A DNA stretch of 64,000 nt from Acanthochlamys bracteata (taxonomy: Eukaryota > Streptophyta > Magnoliopsida > Pandanales > Velloziaceae): the NCBI GenBank assembly GCA_019914995.1, contig CM034140.1, positions 1,116,001-1,180,000 on the forward strand, given 5' to 3'. Both the position numbers and the translations under genes were made by a program. Positions 35,514 through 47,898 of this stretch are shown here, piece by piece. Every line of letters starts with the position of its first letter. Position 1 is the first letter of the stretch. The notes under the pieces were generated by a model, which ran no database searches, had not been told where the DNA came from, and saw only the letters and a list, made by a program, of their open reading frames with translations.

Positions 35514-35798
35514 ATGTTTGGAAGACATCGATCGTATTCAAGATTAAAGAAAGAAGATGACCAAGAGATTGCAAGCCTCGGCTGTACTGCTGCATTCTTC
35601 TTTGTTAAAAGAGTAGAAGAAACAGATCAGCAGCAGCTTAAGTCTGGTAGAAACCAAATGCCTAGAAGCAATACTTATTACAGAAACTCGATGCAACCGC
35701 TGAAGCTAAAGAAAGACAAGTATGCTAACCAGTTGAAGTGTTTGAAGGGAGTTCTTCGCAAAGGAATATCGTTATTCTCACTCCCTCTCTTTAATTAG
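35514..35798 (+). CDS. Small basic protein, unknown function (tandem pair, copy B)
   Basis: Single exon, 94 aa from the ATG at 35514 (the open frame extends two codons further to a GTG). The N-terminus is MFGRHRSYSRLKKEDDQE, which matches the YSRxxKED motif of the protein at 34666. It is followed by a hydrophobic segment (CTAAFFFVKRV) in the place where copy A has AQFLIYKVM. The C-terminal half is Lys-rich (LKLKKDKYANQLKCLKGVLR). Similarity to copy A is limited to the first third and the general charge pattern. Unknown function. Confidence 0.5.
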   Translation: MFGRHRSYSRLKKEDDQEIASLGCTAAFFFVKRVEETDQQQLKSGRNQMPRSNTYYRNSMQPLKLKKDKYANQLKCLKGVLRKGISLFSLPLFN

Positions 35799-37257
35799 AT
35801 TTTTTTCCAGCTTGGTAACAGCTTGAACAAGAATTTGCAGGATGTCTATCTAATAAAGAGCCAAAACAACGACTAAGAAATAGTACAGCACACCCTTGTA
35901 CAGGTTCAGTTTCTTTCTTTTCTTTTGGCATCAAACCTGTAGACTAGTGCTTGCAATTATCTCTTCAGCATTCTATGAATCTATGGTGAGATTCTATAAA
36001 TACATCTGGTTTCCTATTCTTGTCAAAACAATGATTTCATACACTAATGTTACAACAAATATTAAAAGAAACTACATAACCAGATGGAAAAAATCTGATC
36101 GCCTCCGCCAGCAATTGTACCTGACCAGATGGAAAAAAAAAGCAAGCTACTTCCTCTATCTGTCAGCATGGAGTTAGCTCTTGGTAAGAACAGGTTGTAG
36201 GATAAATTGCTATAACATTTGATCTCTTCCAGACAAAGTCCTGCTTCCAAATGTTATCTCCTTCTCCCGTTCAAATACAAAGCAATTCAATGATTCATAC
36301 GTGCGTGTTGTGCTTCCATCTGCTCTACCACATTCCTTCCAAGGTCAGGTCTTTCAATGATTGATTATAATTAGACCTGCATCACATAGAATGTTAAACG
36401 GATGGAAGTGGAAGGAGCTATATAGGAGTCGGTTTCATTAGTGATGAAATGAATGTTTTTTCAAGAGAACATTTGGATCTAAAAGAAGAAGACAGCCAGA
36501 TTAAAGGAACCTAGGATTAGATCTCCTTCCCTGCTATATAATAAACAGAAAACATATTCAAGGAAGACATCATTGTGAGAAGGTATGCATGATACATACC
36601 CACCGGCCACCGCAGCAACATGTTGTTTCCGATTTCTAAGGAATGTTTGAGAGTATTTTCTAAAACAAAATATATATTTAAAAATAATAAATAATAATAA
36701 AATTTGATGATATAAATATAAAATAAAAAATTGACTAAATTTTAAAAATTAAGAAAGAGATAAACGAGGCCAGCTAGCAATTTCAAAGAAGATCGCCTTG
36801 TGCAGCGCTTCGCATCCTCAAATCTTTTGCTCCACGTTACTTTTCTTCGTCCCAGAAAACCCCCAAAAGCAGCTTGAAATCAAGACTGTTTACAACTTGG
36901 GTATCTAAACTTTATGCACCTTCTTTGCATAAGTAATGATTTGTACAGGACTTATAAAGCAAATAGAAGAAATCCTCTAACGGCATTGGGTCGTTATTGG
37001 ACTTTGATATATGTGGGCTTTCAAATTTAACAAGCCTATTTATGTACCACTCATTCGTGTCGCCAGCTAACCGACGAGAGAGTATTTATGTCCTTTCGTA
37101 TTAAATATCTCGAATCAACCAATCCGGCCTACCATTTATACATTTGCGCTGTTCTGTCTCCACTTATTCATCTCCTCCCCCGCTCGTTATCTCCCTCTCT
37201 TTCTTCTCCGACAAATTAGGTTAGGGCTAGGGTTTTTGATTCTCTTCCCCAACAATC
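35799..37257. other. Intergenic DNA and RBP45 promoter
   Basis: No gene recognised. It includes a partial AT-rich MITE-like block at about 36640-36770 (GTTTGAGAGTATTTTCTAAA at its left edge). The last ~250 bases are pyrimidine-rich (CTCCCTCTCTTTCTTCTCCG just before the start), as expected for the leader of the RBP45 gene. Confidence 0.5.
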
Positions 37258-40200
37258 ATGATGCAAGCACCACCGGTGGCAGCGCAACCGCAACAGCCGC
37301 AGACGGCGGGGGCGGCGCCGGCGCAGCAAGGAATTCCTTCTCAGTGGGGAGTTATTCCTCCGCCAGCTCCGGCGACGCAGTATCAGCAGATGACGATGCA
37401 ACCTGCGATTTGGAATCAGCAACCGTCGCAGATCCCACCGCCGGTGCCGCAGACTCAGATGCCGACTCAGTACCAGCAGCAGTACCCGCCGCAGTATCAA
37501 CAGTACACGCAGTATCCGGCTGCGGGTGGAGCTCCTGCGCAGCAGCAGCAGGCGATGGGAAGCGATGAGATCCGTACGCTGTGGATCGGTGATTTACAGT
37601 ACTGGATGGACGAGAACTTTCTTAACCAGTGTTTCATGCATACTGGAGAGGTGTGATTGAATTCATGTTTTAAATGTGCTTCACTATTATTTTTTTGGGT
37701 ATGGTTTAGTGAATTTTGTTTTAGATAAATTTTATTTGTTTCCACGGTATATGCATGGATGAGTTTCCGTATGAAGTGTTATTAAGCTCTTTCTTTGGCT
37801 CGAAGTTAGTCTGCTGTGTTGTTGTTGTAATTCCGTTGTTTGATGCGCTTGGTCATTTATCTGCTTGATCAATCTAGGTGCTTGTCAATTTTGCTTGCTT
37901 TTAGCAAATAATTCTGTAATATAGTTGTTGTTTCCCTATGTGTCCTCTCGAGTCTTACTATCACCTGTTAGCTCTTCATTGATGCTAAATTTTGAAAAAC
38001 CTCTGCCCAGTTCTAATCCATGATGGATAACATTTACAGGTTCTTTCCGTGAAAGTTATACGTAACAAGCAGACTCAACAGTCAGAAGGTTATGGCTTTA
38101 TTGAATTTGCTACTAGGGCAACTGCTGAGAGGGTCCTCCAGACTTTCAATGGTCAAATGATGCCTGGTGTTGAGCAGGCTTTCAGAATGAATTGGGCTTC
38201 TGCTGGGGAAAGACGGACAGATGATGGTCCAGACTATACTATTTTTGTTGGTGATTTGGCTTCAGATGTTACAGATTATACATTACAGGAGACGTTCAGG
38301 AGTCACTATCCCTCTGTTAAGGGGGCAAAGGTTGTAACTGATAGGACCACAGGGCGCTCGAAAGGATATGGTTTTGTTAGGTTTGGTGATCCAAGTGAGC
38401 AGCAACGTGCTATGACTGAGATGAATGGTATGTTCTGTTCAACAAGGCCTATGCGTATTGGACCAGCAACAAACAAGAAGAACATTGGCACCCAACAATC
38501 AGGTCAAGGTATGCTGAGTTTTTTAGTATTGTTTTTTTTTGTGGAATCTGAAGACGCTTTGCTGGATTTCTTCAAATTGGTTGCTTAACATATGCAGGAC
38601 ATGTTATTATTTGTTCTTATTCTGTGTGCAACAATAAACTTCGGCTTTTTTTAGGCATTTATGCCCCAAATGATAGCCGAATGCTATCAATACTTATGTT
38701 AGGGTGGTAACAATGCTATGCTTAAGCTTACTAGTTTCCGGTCGCTTGAAATGAGCTTCATTTCTTCGATTCATCTACGAAGTCTTTCGTTCCAAGCACT
38801 TACCTTTGGGCGCATTTGATTAAGTTTAAATAACATAAACTTATAAAACTCATCTTGTCTCGAAGCAGGATGTCAAGAGGCTCTCATCATTTAGGGCCTG
38901 GACTGACTACAGCTGAGAATGCCTCTCTCCTTAAATGGGTGGTCTCTTTTAGGTCAGTGTTCTTGTTATGTATGTCATAATTGCCCTTGGTATCTGGCGG
39001 TGTTCTATGCACATTTCTTTTAATTTTCTTTTTGTTACATTCAAAGATCAGCCTTTAATAAGAGTTGCTCTTTTCAGTTCCTTCAGTTGTAGAGCTCTCT
39101 GTGTTCTAGCTTTCTTTATTCTTCCATTACTTCTAGAACTAGAATTTCTAAGGAACTATTTTTCAGTGACCTGTTCTCCTTAAAATGTTAGGATGGGATG
39201 AGTTCTGGCTAGGTCAAATTATTGTTACTTTGTTTTGTGTTGCTTTACTCCGTTTATGTTGAAACCTGATTGACAACCTGATTTCATATATATGATTTTA
39301 TAAAAATTTTCTTATGTGTTCGTAAGTATATTTGATGAATGACTTATTTATGGCTGCACTCGATCTACATTTGTGCAGAAGTTTTTCTGACTCTCTGACA
39401 TCTTCAATAACCTTTTTTCATGAAAATTGTAATTTGTCTTTTCATGAAGCTCATAGTTGATTACTTTTGTCAGTAGTAGAGACCGACCTTACTGCACACA
39501 GTGTCTGTAATATCCTCTTATCATCGACGAGACGATGAAAGCCGAAATGACCATGTCATTGTTCTTGATTGATCATGACAATTTTAATATTTATGACCTT
39601 TTTGTGGAAATCCTAATATAGCCAATAAAATAAACAAAATTTACGCATTTTTGCTTTTGTTTGAGTATTATGATTGTGGCGTGCACCAAACTGGACTTGA
39701 AGCAAATAACTGCCCATTCACTTTGGGTTTGGGTTCTTCAAAGCATAACAGATCAAGGGGGCGCTTAATGATTCGATAAGTGCTTAAAAATAGATCAGGT
39801 GAGACAGGTTAAAGGGACTGACGTAGATTCTTGTCATGGGACAAAGGAGATCCACTGACTTTATAATCTCTTTCAGAGCTTTGCACTATATAATGACCAA
39901 TGGTTTACATATAGTTGTTGGTTTTCTGTGATTTTCATGACAACTTCTATGTGTAAATTTTATATATTTAACATGTAGATGTAAAAGGATTGGTTAGGGT
40001 GCAAAAAAGTCGGAACTGTAGTTCATTTGTTGGGTACTATGGGTATTATTTGGAGGAAGAGGTACTTTACATGCCATTGCTTTTTTTTTTTTTAAAATCT
40101 CATTGGTATAAGTGTTGCGCTAAGTACCTGAGGCTCCTTGTTCTGCTTCTACAAAAGAGTGTTCCTGATCAGATCAACTTGTGTTTTGATAAATAATATT

Positions 40201-41255
40201 TATCAGTTGGTTTGCTTAGAGAATATTGAGTTTTTCATGCAGTGTGTTCTTTCTCCATTTAGTTTGGTCTTTAAGTTTTCTTTTGGCTATTTCCCTCTGC
40301 CTGAACCTTCTCTCGCAGTCCGTTATAAATAAAGGAGATTCAGACAACAGGTTTGAGGAACTCTGTCTTTTGTCTACCATGTTTATGTGAATGCATGTGT
40401 ATTTTGCAGTATGCGGCTGCGCTGCTAGAAGGATTTGAGTTTTGTTTGTGCTATGTCTTCATGATATGTAATAATTTGTGTAGCACATGTTTATGGTTCA
40501 TGCATTCCTCTGTGGAGTTTTTCACAAGATGTTTTGCTTGCAGCTTTCCAAGACACTCAAGGGACACAATCGGAGAGTGATTTGAATAACACAACGGTGG
40601 GTTGTTGAACTTGGTACATGAACTGTAAGATAGTAAAAGAAATCTTCTGACATGTGATCATCTTTTGGTTACAGATATTTGTTGGTGGCCTAGATCCAAA
40701 TGTTACTGATGATGTCTTGCGTCAGCTTTTTTCACCTTTTGGTGAATTAGTACATGTAAAGATTCCTGTTGGCAAGCGTTGTGGTTTTGTACAGTTTGCA
40801 CAAAGGTCTGTTTTTTTTCCTAAAGTATCTTTTGCTTATATTCAATATCACCAGTTCTTTTCTTATGGCTTAGTATTTGACATGTCATCTTGTGATTCTT
40901 GCAGACATTGCGCAGAGGAAGCTCTACTGATGCTTCAGGGACACATCCTTGGAGGTCAGAGTATCCGGCTTTCATGGGGCCGTAGTCCATCCAGCAAACA
41001 GGTTGGAATCTCATAGTTTTAATAACACATGATAGAATGAATATCATTGTAGTACAACAGAACTGTAAGATTCGTGTATGATTGATCACTATGCCACAGT
41101 CGCAGGACTCCAACCAGTGGAATGGTAACTACTATGGTTATGGACAGGGTTATGAAGGCTATGGCTATACTCAACCCCAGGACCCCAACATGTTTGCCTA
41201 TGGAGGTTATCCAGGTTATGGCAACTACCAGCAGCAGCAGCAGCAGCAGAACTAG
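37258..41255 (+). CDS. RBP45: RBP45-type RNA-binding protein with three RRMs
   Basis: Six exons (37258-37650, 38040-38508, 40544-40596, 40675-40805, 40905-41001, 41100-41255) give 432 aa. The first ~100 residues are Gln/Pro/Ala-rich, the hallmark leader of the plant RBP45/RBP47 family. RRM1 starts at LWIGDLQYWMDE (RNP2) with GYGFIEF (RNP1). RRM2 (from about residue 198) has TIFVGDLASDVTD and KGYGFVRF. RRM3 (from about residue 306) has IFVGGLDPNVTDD and KRCGFVQF. The tail is Gly/Tyr-rich and ends in a run of seven Gln encoded by CAG repeats. These nuclear proteins bind U-rich and poly(A) RNA and move to stress granules. Intron 2 is about 2 kb. Reading through its donor (38509) would stop after 25 further codons, removing RRM3. 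Confidence 0.95.
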
Positions 41256-42673
41256 GTTAGAAGACACTATCCTTAGTTCTTTCCAATTCACAGACTATTA
41301 AGTTTTTGCTGATCCTAACTGGAGCTTATTGAAGTTTTGTTTCTGGACATAACTGAAGATTTGTTATTTTATTTTATTATTATATTTTTTACTGCATCTG
41401 AATTGAAGCCATCTTGTTTCTCTAACCTGAATTTGAATTTCTTACTGTTTCGGTGGGAAAAATACTAAGTGTCTGAAATGCCTTCGTCCAATTTCACAAA
41501 AATGTTTTGCTATCAATGAAATGAATTCATTGGTTTCAATTCTTGATATGATGTATGTTTTAGTTTCTTATTTAGAATCAAGATCTAGGTGGTTTCATTC
41601 CACATTCATTGTATTATTTTGTTCATGTAAACAAATAGCTGCTTGCAGGATGCTTTGGAGTTGAGAGTGGATCAAAGCAAGCTGCCTGTGTTAGTGAAAG
41701 GGACAATTGTCTACTGAGGAATTCCTTCCAATCATTGTAAACAAGAGGCATGCTCTGTGCTGTCAGAACATTTTGGCTCATCTGTGCAGTTGCATGTGTA
41801 GTTTGTTTTTCTCCGCTCTTCTTTATGTAGTACTGGCATAAAGACCTTGTGGAATGGATAGTCTGATCTGCTGAGTTGTATTCGATTTGAGTTTTTAACT
41901 TCTGTGGAGTTAGTACTTGATTATGTTCACTGTGGACCATATTCCATGCTGTATCTAATTTCAGTTTATTTAAATAAGTAAATCGGTTTGTTGTTGTTTA
42001 CATACAAGCGTCTTTTTCTATAGGTGGCCACAGCTGATTAAGGTTGGGATGGGGTTGTGATAAATTAATAACATTGCTTTGCTTTAAAATCAAATAATAA
42101 GCCGGACGTATCTATTTTACCTACTAAACTGAGTAATCAACCTGCGTTCGCAGCATCATACTAAGTGACGTCAAAAGCATACTGCATGTGTGACTTGCTC
42201 ACTGAATCAATTTTCTGTAAAATGGTACATGGAATATTTTTCTGTTGTACAGCAAATTTTAGCATTATCATAGACGGCTTTTATGCAAGTCACCGCTGCC
42301 AAGTCTCATGACTGTGCTGGGTCAACATGTGGTCACAAAAGAGCAATAAGACTTGAGCATCAAAATACAATCATCAGGGTCATAATCAAACAATCATCAG
42401 CTTTGCTATCACCGGCTACCTCCATTCGAAGAAACAGTACTACCGTGGTCAGCATACTACCATCACCTCAGTGCCGATTCCTACAAAAGAAAGATGGTCA
42501 TGTTAACTAGTTTATACAGTCAAAGCAGCTAAAACTAGCTAATGATGATATCAATCTAAATGATAAAACAAGAATTATATGAGTTATTGTAACCACATAA
42601 GATGCTGAAACAAAAAAAGGATTACATTTCTGAGAGATCAACTGATTACCACATGCATGTGAATGGATCCCAA
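41256..42673. other. Convergent 3' ends of RBP45 and MED21
   Basis: Contains the RBP45 3' UTR on the left and that of MED21 on the right. No additional gene is recognised. The ORF at 41623-41940 on the minus strand has no known motif. Confidence 0.55.
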
Positions 42674-44328
42674 TCAATCCGGTTTCTTCAAATTCAAACA
42701 ATTATCTGCTGCTTGGTTGTACAATTCTTGTATCTGCTTCAATTCCTGCTCTGTTACAATTTTAGTTTTGGCAAAAATCTCAGTCATCTCTAAGAAGAGT
42801 TCAGGCACCATAGCTAAAAAACAAGATTTTGCAATTGCAAAATATGGAGAACGGAGTAACGCGAAATTTGAAAAATGCTACTTGCAAACGGTAACATATG
42901 CTAAGCTAGTTACAAGCTTGATTCTAGACTTGCTTTTCTGCATTGACTTCTAGCAGTACAAGTTTAGACGGGCATTGCATAAGGAATGTACAATTAACAT
43001 CAAATCTTAACTCAAGCATCTTATAAGTCGTAAAACAGTTTCGTCTACAAGAACAACTATCAGATTCTCAACCATGATATCATAATTTCAGAAACTGGAT
43101 TGACAGGATATGATTATACTCACAGTTGATAACTATTCAATATAGTGTATGTGAAAGTGCATTGATAAGCATAGTACCTGCAGCCTCCAATTGTTCCTGA
43201 AGCTCTAGTCCAACAGCCTCATTCTCTTCCTGAAAGTTTGAGCTTCATAATCAAACATCAAACTAATAAACAAATAAAGGTGGAAACATAAAGTAAAATT
43301 CCTCAGAATTTTCTTCTGAATTCACTTGTTTTAGGCTATATAACAGCATGTTCCAATCATCCCATATATTTATATACCACATTCTAGGAAAAATCATGAA
43401 AATATATTAAGATAGCAATCATACCTGAAGCTCAGCTATTCTCCTTAACTGTTCCTCTTCGCTGGATAATGGAAGTGCCGCTACTAAGGCATCAAACTAC
43501 AACATCCAACGATTTCAGGAATGGCAAGAACAAAGAGGAGCGACGGAATATAAAGTTGTATGTCTACTCTTGCAAGTAAGAGTGCATTGTGATAAAGCTT
43601 ATAGACTATGGGCTACCAGAAATTCAACCGCAGGCGTTTAAAACTTGGCAGATTCACCTCTACGCAAATTCGCTTGCATTCTAAAACAATAGACATAATT
43701 CAAACATTGAGCTTGGGCATAAATAAAAGGACAATGAGAAGCTCCTTACATAAAATTGACCGTGAACAATTCACTCTTGGATCTACTTCCCTGCTCTTTG
43801 AGTAGAGCAATTCCAACCAAAATTAAACTCACAACAAATTGCATGCTTAAACCCATAAATCAGTTAATAATTCTTTATCGAAGCAAATTTAGACATTCCC
43901 ATCTAAAATTAGCTATGCCAATTTCCACATAGCTAATCCAGATCCACCTCATACAAACAAAACGGAAGGGAGACCTGATAACCACTCAAAATCTCCAACT
44001 AGGAAATATTCACAAGGGAATAATGAATCCTTACTCTTTTTGCTGCCTGAACCAAAGCCACGCTCATTGCCTTTGTCTGTTCAGCGATGTTAATCGTCTG
44101 GTTCTCTTCAACAGCAGGATTAGTAGTATTATTATTACCAGTATTAGCAGGAGCAGCAGTAGGAGGCGGCGGAGGAGGAAGAGCGGCGACGGAGGTCGGT
44201 GGTGGTGGTTCAGGATAGTTAGGAGAGAGGCGAACGGGGGGTGCGTCCCTTTGAAGAGTTCCGAAGGTGTTCAAAGTAATCACAGCGATTGTGTTCACCT
44301 GCTCTTGCAGTTGCGATATTATATCCAT
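42674..44328 (-). CDS. MED21: Mediator complex subunit 21
   Basis: Four minus-strand exons, 44328-44035, 43496-43425, 43229-43178 and 42750-42674, give 164 aa. The N-terminus MDIISQLQEQVNTIAVITLN, followed by TFGTLQRDAPP, is the conserved MED21/SRB7 start. The C-terminal half (FDALVAALPLSSEEEQLRRI, AELQEENEAVGLELQEQLEA, then LYNQAADNCLNLKKPD) is a long coiled coil. It pairs with MED7 in the Mediator middle module, which links activators to RNA polymerase II. Between them lies a Pro/Ala/Asn-rich low-complexity linker (PPPPTSVAALPPPPPPTA and following, about residues 38-72). This makes the protein longer than MED21 from plants such as Arabidopsis. Confidence 0.95.
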
Positions 44329-45553
44329 TGCCGGAATTCTGAATTCTTAAATCGAAGAAATTATCAAAACCGAATTTGAAATCGAAGTTGAGTTCGATTC
44401 AAGAAAGAAAAACACAGAGAGGAAAATTTTCAGACAAAATGGGATCGCTCGCGGAGCCGCGAGCGGAGGTGCAGTGAATCAAAGAAAGAAGAAGAGCACG
44501 GGCTATAGCATTCGACTTGGTTCGGTTCGGAATCAGAACGACAAGAGACCCAGTTCAAATAAGCTACTTATTGATTAAATTAACTGTTATTTATAAACAG
44601 CGCGGTTAAGTGTAATGAATATTTTGTTCTTACAAATTTTAATAGATTTCACACATGCAATCATAAATTTTAGTAAATATATTTTTAAAAGTTGAATATA
44701 TTTAAAAATATGTTAATCTCGTGTAAGACATGTGTATATATTTTTTACCTTATCATCAATTATACTTAAAGACATTTTTGCTATTTTTAAAAACGTATTT
44801 TCTTTATCTAAATACATTTTCACTTTATTTTAAAATAAACTTTTTTATCTAAAATTATGAAATAAAAATTTATTTCAAAATAAATCTAAACTCCGGAGAC
44901 ATTTGAGAACGCTCATAAAGACTTTTTAAAATAAAAATATTTTAAGATTTTTTTGGAAAACGAATTTGAATTATATGTATAAAACTCTGGTGACATACAA
45001 TACAACTATATTTTTTAAATTAAAAAATTTTCAAGTATTATAAAATTATTTTAAAATATAAAAAAAAAATTAGTGCTAGTTTATTCCTTCCTTACTTAAA
45101 AATAAGTTCTTTATTCAATGAGTTTTTGTTTTTCAGATCATCTAAAGGGACCTTCAAGGTTATTATCAACCTTGCAGAAACTATAGTTGTCAACTTTTTA
45201 TCTTAAAGGCTTAACGCTGGACATGGAGGAGATGCCCATTAACTGAGCATCATTGACATAAATGGAATTAGCATAACATGCCACAGCTTTGCGGGCCATT
45301 GCAATTAGATACCACCACCAAGAGTAGTATACTATCTAGTACACAAAATGATTACAAACCATGAAAGGGGTCGACCTAACAGTTTGCAAGATACAAAAGA
45401 GTTGTTGCTAATCTAGACAGCCAGCTACCTCCCTACAAAATGATCTACTAAGTCGGACCTAGTGTCAGATAATCCATCCATCCCCGTTTACCAGGATGCC
45501 TTGCACGTTATAACCAATGTACACTGCCCACATTTTCAGCAATTTAGAGCTAT
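44329..45553. other. MED21 promoter and 3' region of the AT-hook gene
   Basis: No gene recognised. The first ~200 bases should contain the MED21 leader and promoter. 44600-45090 is AT-rich with MITE-like character (a GAGACATTTGAGAACGCTCA edge near 44897). 45160-45553 is probably the AT-hook gene's 3' UTR. Confidence 0.5.
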
Positions 45554-46549
45554 TTAAACCTGAGTGGTGTCATTAGGAGGCACTTTCCCCTCATTGCTAG
45601 ACTGAGGATCGCAACTGACCTGCAACATATCATCATTACTCCGGGATGCAGAAACTACAGAAACACTCGAAGCAGGATCTGCTATAATAGAAGAGAAAAG
45701 GGAAAGAGTTAGTCTTGTTAAATATCTATGGCAGAAAACATGAGTTTCAATATAACAGGTGCTACCTGATTGCCCAATCAAAGCAGCCTCAGTGCTCGAA
45801 GCAACCTCTACCGAACCTAAATTTTCTGAAGCCTGCTTTGCTACAGGAGTTGCAGAACCAGAACCGCCCAATGTTGTCTGTTGTGTCCCTGCAGTCTCTG
45901 GTCTTGGAGATGTTTGCTCAGCAGTGTTCGATTCTTTCAGGGCAGGATTAGAAGTTTCAGGTCCATGACCAGCTTCCGAAGAACCATCAAGGGCCAGGAT
46001 AACTTCGGTGGTATCAGCCACATTGTTTGCTACGCCCCTTTGATCAGTTCCAGTGGGAACCTTTTGCATGCTAGAAGGCTCACTTCTATTGCTAGGTTGT
46101 ACAGACGCTGCATTGTTCCCTGAAGCATGTGAACATGTCAAAATTGTTTCCTGTCCAGTCCTTGGAAGCATCCCTCCTGAGGTCCATACAGCCTCCCCTG
46201 TTAAATGACCATGTCCTCCAGACATTTCCATAAAAGGAAAAAGATCATTTTGTCTTGTGATTTGGTTATACATGCTTGGCTCAAACACCACACCATGCAA
46301 AATAGGACCACCGGTTCCCACTTTGACAGAAAGTAAATATCCCGCTTCAAATTTGCCAGCAATAACTCCAGAAACCTGTTGACCCTCTAGGCTCGGACTA
46401 GAACTAGAGGTTGGATTGACTTGAGGCAACTGGTTGTTTGTGGCTTGTCTAGATCGAAGACTTTCATCCTTACGAGGACGGCCACGTTTCCTCTTTACAG
46501 GGGTATTTGCTGGATCAAGGGTATAGTTCTCTTTATTGGCTTGGGCCAT
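45554..46549 (-). CDS. AT-hook motif-containing protein
   Basis: Two coding exons, 46549-45766 and 45681-45554, give 303 aa. One AT-hook (KRKRGRPRKDE, about residues 19-29, GRP core at 23-25) should contact the minor groove of AT-rich DNA. A conserved block follows: VSGVIAGKFEAGYLLSVKVG, then LHGVVFEPSMYNQITRQND. This combination occurs in plant single-AT-hook proteins. It lacks the PPC/DUF296 domain of the AHL family. The remainder is Ser/Thr/Gly/Gln-rich and probably disordered. Start choice: the open frame extends to a GTG at 46564, but the first ATG is at 46549. The leader is spliced (exon 47899 upward joined to 46586). Role inferred: chromatin or transcription factor. Confidence 0.85.
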   Translation of the reverse strand: MAQANKENYTLDPANTPVKRKRGRPRKDESLRSRQATNNQLPQVNPTSSSSPSLEGQQVSGVIAGKFEAGYLLSVKVGTGGPILHGVVFEPSMYNQITRQNDLFPFMEMSGGHGHLTGEAVWTSGGMLPRTGQETILTCSHASGNNAASVQPSNRSEPSSMQKVPTGTDQRGVANNVADTTEVILALDGSSEAGHGPETSNPALKESNTAEQTSPRPETAGTQQTTLGGSGSATPVAKQASENLGSVEVASSTEAALIGQSGSTCYIETHVFCHRYLTRLTLSLFSSIIADPASSVSVVSASRSNDDMLQVSCDPQSSNEGKVPPNDTTQV

Positions 46550-46585
46550 ATTAAAAGCAGGCACACAGCAACTGGTTTGGACTTA

Positions 46586-46590
46586 CCTGG
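46586..46590 (-). promoter_or_regulatory. 3' splice site directly followed by a 5' splice site
   Basis: The minus strand reads TGACTTCTATTCCAG|GTAAGTCC. A pyrimidine-rich acceptor abuts a perfect donor, the arrangement of a recursive splice site (zero-length exon). In the simplest model it is just the acceptor of the AT-hook gene's 5' UTR intron. Confidence 0.5.
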
Positions 46591-47898
46591 AATAGAAGTC
46601 ATGATAAGTTGATAACAACAGCTTTTAACAATGTCATCCAAAATGCACAAAACAAGAGAATGTTTAATAATGTTCTACTAGTACATGTGATAACCTCAAA
46701 ACTAATTCTAAAGACTTACTTAGTTCTTTAACAGAAAATGAGGAGCAACTGGATCCCAAGATTAGCATAGATCCATCCAGTGAATTTGCATTGAAGAAAA
46801 TAAACAAAACAACAACCATGACCAAGACTTCTTCATAGTTTCTCAGGATGATTACATAGATCCTCAAAATTGCTATCCAAGTGGTTGCATATGCACACAA
46901 AGAGAATATTTGATCTTTAAACATGACAAAATATCCTTATACAATTACATCAGATTGCAAACAGTTACCAAGAGATACACCGTCTTACCTCCAACTATCA
47001 TGGACAAAAAAACGAATAACTCCAAAACATGAGCCAAGAGATTAACATATATATGCTAGAATAAGAAATTCATTAATGATTTCCAAGATCATGCTGCAAA
47101 GGGAAGTTTCAATACTAATTTACTGTATAGTGTTAGGAAGATAAGTTTCGCTACTGCAAAACAAGAATAGCCATTGAGCATTCAAGAAGAAAAAGGCTCA
47201 GTTCAAACACTTCAATGCTGGTTACTTTCAGAAGAGACAGTTTTTCTTTCTACATCTATGGAAACTACATTGATATAGCTATTGATAGTACAACCTTTTG
47301 AGAACGAATATGCACAAGAAAGGCATATAATAAACATTATTATTGGCGAGATGGATGCACACATCACCAAGCCAGAGTTTCCACCCACGACCAGAACATT
47401 GTTTAAGAACAGAAACCTTCATCCCTCACCTTTAGAGCATAAGAGCTCGCTGGATTTGTCATCTTCATTCTACACCATTTACCTCACAATTGAACGATTG
47501 ACAGGAACACATGGTTGGTGCTTAAATGTAGGAATGAATACCTCTTCAGTTTTCAGCTTAATAATCCTTAAAATTTACGTATCCATTTTAAAATTTTTTT
47601 TAAAAAACAGATGAAATAAAATCTACTCCTATTTTCAAATATCTAAGCTCATGGTTCTAAGAGTAGTGCGAACGATTCGACACACCAAACCTACCCGGAC
47701 TCAAGAGCACCAAGTCTAGGAGAAATTCCAGAACGAACAAATTTCACCGACTCAGGATCGGGTATAACCGGTGAGGTATGACCAGTTGAACGTGAATCGG
47801 TCAAGACCGAGCCGATTTCCGGCGGATCAACAACCGAAGATGAGAGAATAGCAGAAGGAATGAGAAAGAAAAAAGCAAAGAAGTAGATTAAAACTCAC
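46591..47898 (-). other. Long intron in the 5' UTR of the AT-hook gene
   Basis: Runs from donor GCGGGATAG|GTGAGT (47899/47898) to the acceptor at 46587-46588. No coding signal. The plus-strand 110-codon frame at 47282-47614 has no known motif and is taken as chance. Confidence 0.55.

Noticed and set aside
38700-39640. TGATGA/CTGA-like words in RBP45 intron 2 suggesting a C/D-box snoRNA
   Set aside because: Box spacing and terminal stems are not convincing on either strand.
47282-47614. 110-codon plus-strand frame opposite the AT-hook gene's leader intron
   Set aside because: No recognisable domain, no promoter, and the C-terminal part is low-complexity AT-rich translation. It lies wholly inside an inferred intron.
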